From CAMCFD01 sp965661355 (GTDB taxonomy: Bacteria; Pseudomonadota; Alphaproteobacteria; Rickettsiales; UBA1997): a stretch of 9,614 nucleotides of DNA. Positions 7,608-9,614 of the stretch are shown here, one piece after another (positions within the stretch are counted from its first letter, which is position 1; each line of letters starts with the position of its first letter). The DNA is taken from assembly GCA_965661355.1 (NCBI GenBank), contig CBFIDI010000048.1, forward strand, positions 1 through 9,614, in the 5' to 3' direction. The notes under the pieces are model-generated. The model ran no database searches. It saw only the letters and a list, made by a program, of their open reading frames with translations, and had not been told where the DNA came from. A program made the translations under genes and the position numbers.

Positions 7608-7636
7608 AAGATATATTTTATTGATGAAATAAGCAA
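7608..7636 (-). promoter_or_regulatory. Candidate promoter for the 407-aa coiled-coil gene
   Basis: On the minus strand TTGCTT (7636-7631), a 17-base spacer and TATCTT (7613-7608) give a plausible vegetative promoter, about 47 bp before the start codon. The -35 box overlaps one arm of the AGCAAGAA dyad at 7632-7660. Confidence 0.4.
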
Positions 7637-7660
7637 GAAAAATTTTAAATTCTTCTTGCT
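7632..7660. promoter_or_regulatory. Dyad overlapping the -35 box, possible operator
   Basis: AGCAAGAA (7632-7639) and TTCTTGCT (7653-7660) are exact reverse complements. Including the interior, 13 of 14 pairs match around a single central base. The outer half-site coincides with the -35 box of the 407-aa gene, which is where a repressor would bind; a hairpin with no regulatory role is the alternative. Confidence 0.45.
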
Positions 7661-7689
7661 CAGTTTTATATTTTACAGCGCGCTACGCA

Positions 7690-7815
7690 TTTAAATATAA
7701 ACTTAATTAATAAAAATAAATGACAGGGCCATGCTAAGTTTTTGGTGATTAATTTAACGCAAATAGTGAACTATTTCAGATAAGTTAATGTTTAAAGCTA
7801 GATTTTGGCATTAAT
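7690..7815 (+). repeat. Degraded copy of the hairpin repeat
   Basis: Bases 7738-7815 align with 8085-8157 of the intact copy: both begin GTTTTTGGTG, share GATAA-TTA-TGTTTAAAG and end TTTGGCAT/TTTGGCATTA. The left arm survives in part: 7690-7708 pairs with 7778-7796 at 17 of 19 positions, two of them G-U. The outer left arm (CCAAGCCCCATC in the intact copy) is not recognisable here, and a secondary hairpin (AAATAGT 7761-7767 with ACTATTT 7770-7776) lies inside the right arm. Confidence 0.55.
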
Positions 7816-7958
7816 CATTAAATATAATGCAAATAATTAATTCATTGCAATTCTTTCTTTTTAAAAACCAAATAATTTTTTTAGCTATTTATACTCACAA
7901 TATAATATTAGGTGATATTATTCATTTTTTACAATAATTTTAATCCATCATTGATCAA

Positions 7959-7986
7959 TTGCAAAATTAAATTGTCAATTTATTTT
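7959..7986 (+). promoter_or_regulatory. Weak candidate promoter reading into the hairpin element
   Basis: TTGCAA (7959-7964), a 16-base spacer and TATTTT (7981-7986) would place a transcription start at about 7993, within a few bases of the outer hairpin stem. Both boxes are imperfect and the region is extremely AT-rich, so a chance match is likely; it is listed because of its position. Confidence 0.2.
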
Positions 7987-7990
7987 AATT

Positions 7991-8156
7991 TTATACCAAG
8001 CCCCATCTTTAAATATTAATTAAGGGCTAAATAGTTTGATTAATAAATTTATTATCAAAACAAGGAATAGCAACGCTATGTTGCGTTTTTGGTGGTGGAT
8101 TTAATAATTAAATTACGGACGGATAAATTAGTGTTTAAAGATGGGGTTTGGCATAA
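7991..8156 (+). repeat. Intact ~165-bp long-hairpin (palindromic) element
   Basis: On the + strand this segment folds end to end. The outer stem pairs 7996-8021 with 8126-8151: 26 consecutive pairs, three of them G-U. A symmetrical 10 x 10 internal loop follows (8022-8031 / 8116-8125). The inner stem pairs 8032-8061 with 8085-8115, with one A-A mismatch, one bulged T (8090) and seven G-U pairs. An 8-nt left bulge and an apical hairpin (GCAAC 8070-8074, loop GCTAT, GTTGC 8080-8084) complete it. It lies in a gap, and a diverged copy sits about 250 bp away, so it behaves like a dispersed palindromic element, comparable in kind to rickettsial palindromic elements; membership of a named family cannot be shown here. 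Confidence 0.75.
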
Positions 8157-8341
8157 TACACCGAACTCTCGGCGCTCCATGGCTTTTTGACCAATTATTT
8201 AACAACCTTTTTCAATATATTGTAAATCAATAATAATATTGGGCCCCAACTTTAATTGTTAATAGTGCAACCATAAAACTTAAAACTAGAGAATTTTCAA
8301 TTGTTTTAATGACTATTTCACTTACTCCGCCCCTTTGACTT

Positions 8342-9614
8342 CTATTTTGAGGGGTTTAATGGCGCAAGAGAATTCCTCTTCCTGCCCCACGGTTCAGCTG
8401 TCGCTTTTGACGTTTCAGATGACGGCGTTTTGACTTGAGCTCTATGTGTAAATCTAAGCGACTGCCCACTTGTTTTCTCCTTAGCTGGTGGTCTAGCCCG
8501 AGTTCTACTAAAGTTAAAACCAGAATTAGCAGATTGAGATCTTTGCTTCCTACTTTCCGTGCTAATTTCTCGGTCAATTTCTTTCATAACAATTTGAAAA
8601 GCATTTTTTACATTGCCAAAATTATATAATTCCAATTGAGGGTCAAGATCTTGTTTTTCAGCTATTTTTGAAATTTCTTTCTTCGCACTATTTTCGAATT
8701 CATCGCCGAGACTTTCTTCCTTACTTGCACCTTTACTTGCTACTCCACTATCACAATTATCAACTCTTCCCTTCCAGGCTTGAATAAATTTTCCCGTAAA
8801 ATCTTTAATCTTATCCATAAGACTTTTCTGCGCTTCAGCTAATTCTTCACTTGACGCAACAAAAAGTCTATCTTTGCTACCTAACATCGCTTTAACTTTA
8901 TTAACATAATAAGATTCAGAAAAATCATTTATCATATTAGCAATATCTGGTAATTTTGGCTTAACCTCCTCTATTTCCTCTATACCTTCGGTCTTGTTCA
9001 CCTGATTCTTTCTACGCCGCAACAAATTTCCCTCTCTTTCATCAAGTTTAGGTAAAATCTCTGTATCTAAATTTTCTAAACCTCCAAGGAACTCTTTGTC
9101 CCTTACTATCTCGCTTTTAGTTTTATAACTTTTATCTGCAATTTTAGCTTTCAACAAGGCCTTAGTAAATGATAAATCATATTTTTTTGTATTCTTTACT
9201 ATTTTTCCAACAAATTCTTCCCTTGTATATTCTTTTTTATCTTGACAAAGAATGGTGGTTTTAATTTTTCCTAATCCATCATCGTCCAATCTTAATTCTG
9301 GCGGAGTTCTATCGCGGCCAAGGGCTTGCATCACATCATGTATTGTTGCCTTTGAATTGCAATCTAAAATTATTTTACCAATACCAGAACTTGCCGCGCC
9401 ATAATCGCCACCAACCCTGTTTCTGTCATCAAAAAGTGAAAGCGTTGCTTGTGATCCAAGACCATTCTTTTCTATAAAGCTATCTATCGAATTATCTTGC
9501 CTGTCTTTTTTGGCTTCAGGGTGGTCCTTTGTTACAAAACCTTCCCCACCATTATCAGAAATTTTCCAAGCATCATTTTCTTTATGAAAAACCTTCATTC
9601 TTAGCTCGCTCGCT
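8342..9614 (-). CDS. C-terminal part of a larger protein with SF2-helicase-like motifs and a basic tail (5' partial)
   Basis: The frame is open to the window edge. An ATG at 9598 would give 418 aa, but the five codons upstream (GCG AGC GAG CTA AGA) contain no stop, so the true start is probably outside. Numbered from that ATG, residues 54-66 (SLFDDRNRVGGDY) resemble superfamily-2 helicase motif V (xRGxD type), and 91-97 (QALGRDR), after KIILDCNSKATIHDVM, resemble motif VI (QxxGRxxR). The spacing between the two blocks fits a RecA-like helicase C domain. Residues 120-345 are charged and mostly helical. The last 70 (about 349-418) are disordered and rich in R, K, S, T and P (FSRTRARPPAKEKTSGQ). 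There are no membrane segments. The helicase reading is inferred from two motifs only; an upstream domain with motifs I-III would confirm it. Any terminator is unclear. Confidence 0.7.
   Translation of the reverse strand, partial: ASELRMKVFHKENDAWKISDNGGEGFVTKDHPEAKKDRQDNSIDSFIEKNGLGSQATLSLFDDRNRVGGDYGAASSGIGKIILDCNSKATIHDVMQALGRDRTPPELRLDDDGLGKIKTTILCQDKKEYTREEFVGKIVKNTKKYDLSFTKALLKAKIADKSYKTKSEIVRDKEFLGGLENLDTEILPKLDEREGNLLRRRKNQVNKTEGIEEIEEVKPKLPDIANMINDFSESYYVNKVKAMLGSKDRLFVASSEELAEAQKSLMDKIKDFTGKFIQAWKGRVDNCDSGVASKGASKEESLGDEFENSAKKEISKIAEKQDLDPQLELYNFGNVKNAFQIVMKEIDREISTESRKQRSQSANSGFNFSRTRARPPAKEKTSGQSLRFTHRAQVKTPSSETSKATAEPWGRKRNSLAPLNPSK

Larger units (their letters stand above)
7562..8341. 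other. 780-bp non-coding gap carrying promoter, dyad and two hairpin-repeat copies
   Basis: No gene is visible. Reading upward, the gap holds the promoter and dyad of the 407-aa gene (7608-7660), an isolated GC palindrome AGCGCGCT (7677-7684), a degraded repeat copy (about 7690-7815), a weak hairpin followed by a T run (7902-7929), the intact hairpin repeat (7991-8156), and a short GC-rich island (about 8158-8185). The remainder, including 8200-8341 downstream of the right-edge gene, is AT-rich with no clear terminator. Confidence 0.6.

Noticed and set aside
7902..7929. + strand intrinsic terminator (ATAATAT/ATATTAT stem then T run)
   Set aside because: The stem is only seven A-T pairs in very AT-rich DNA and no + strand gene lies upstream for it to end.
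7690..8156. CRISPR array from the repeated blocks in the gap
   Set aside because: Only two diverged copies, each about 125-165 bp and internally palindromic, with no short regular repeats or spacers.
8356..8629. Short ORFs overlapping the basic tail of the right-edge gene
   Set aside because: Same shadow effect over an Arg/Ser-rich tail; no independent start signals.
1..9614. tRNA, rRNA or other standard RNA genes in the gaps
   Set aside because: No cloverleaf with a GTTCGA-type T-loop and no rRNA-like GC-rich segment was found in any intergenic stretch on either strand.

Overview
The window looks like part of the chromosome of an AT-rich, gene-sparse alphaproteobacterium, most likely a Rickettsiales-type intracellular symbiont. 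The evidence is the strong A+T bias, long non-coding gaps, a short alphaproteobacterial/rickettsial-type prolyl-tRNA synthetase (431 aa, no large editing insertion), a PopZ/DUF2497 protein, and large hairpin-forming intergenic repeats that recall the palindromic elements of rickettsial genomes. The genus cannot be named from sequence alone.

Layout, left to right. Bases 1-327 hold a possible last 20 codons of a + strand gene, AT-rich hairpins (one terminator-like), and a less AT-rich stretch with no convincing gene. A 773-aa minus-strand gene (328-2649) encodes a giant PopZ: a short amphipathic N-terminal helix and a C-terminal DUF2497 oligomerisation domain, separated by roughly 680 residues of acidic disordered sequence. 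A 0.7-kb divergent gap follows, with a near-consensus promoter (3132-3160) reading into proS (3357-4652, +). proS converges on a minus-strand gene for a 458-aa helical/coiled-coil protein with a basic, proline-rich tail (4726-6102). Next comes a minus-strand 407-aa long coiled-coil protein (6338-7561). Each of these two has its own candidate promoter with a dyad nearby. A 780-bp gap (7562-8341) contains an intact hairpin repeat of about 165 bp and a degraded relative. The right edge holds the C-terminal part of a larger minus-strand protein (8342 to beyond 9614) with residues resembling superfamily-2 helicase motifs V and VI and a basic disordered tail.

Only proS and, in its two ends, popZ are familiar. 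PopZ is a polar-organising condensate protein; the neighbouring coiled-coil and basic-tailed proteins could be cytoskeletal/scaffold proteins or type IV secretion substrates, but nothing here proves either. The most unusual items are the roughly fourfold-enlarged PopZ, whose linker carries regularly spaced phenylalanines, and the hairpin element, in which ten of eleven transition-type pairing differences are G-U pairs on the + strand, suggesting a structured + strand RNA or strand-biased mutation.
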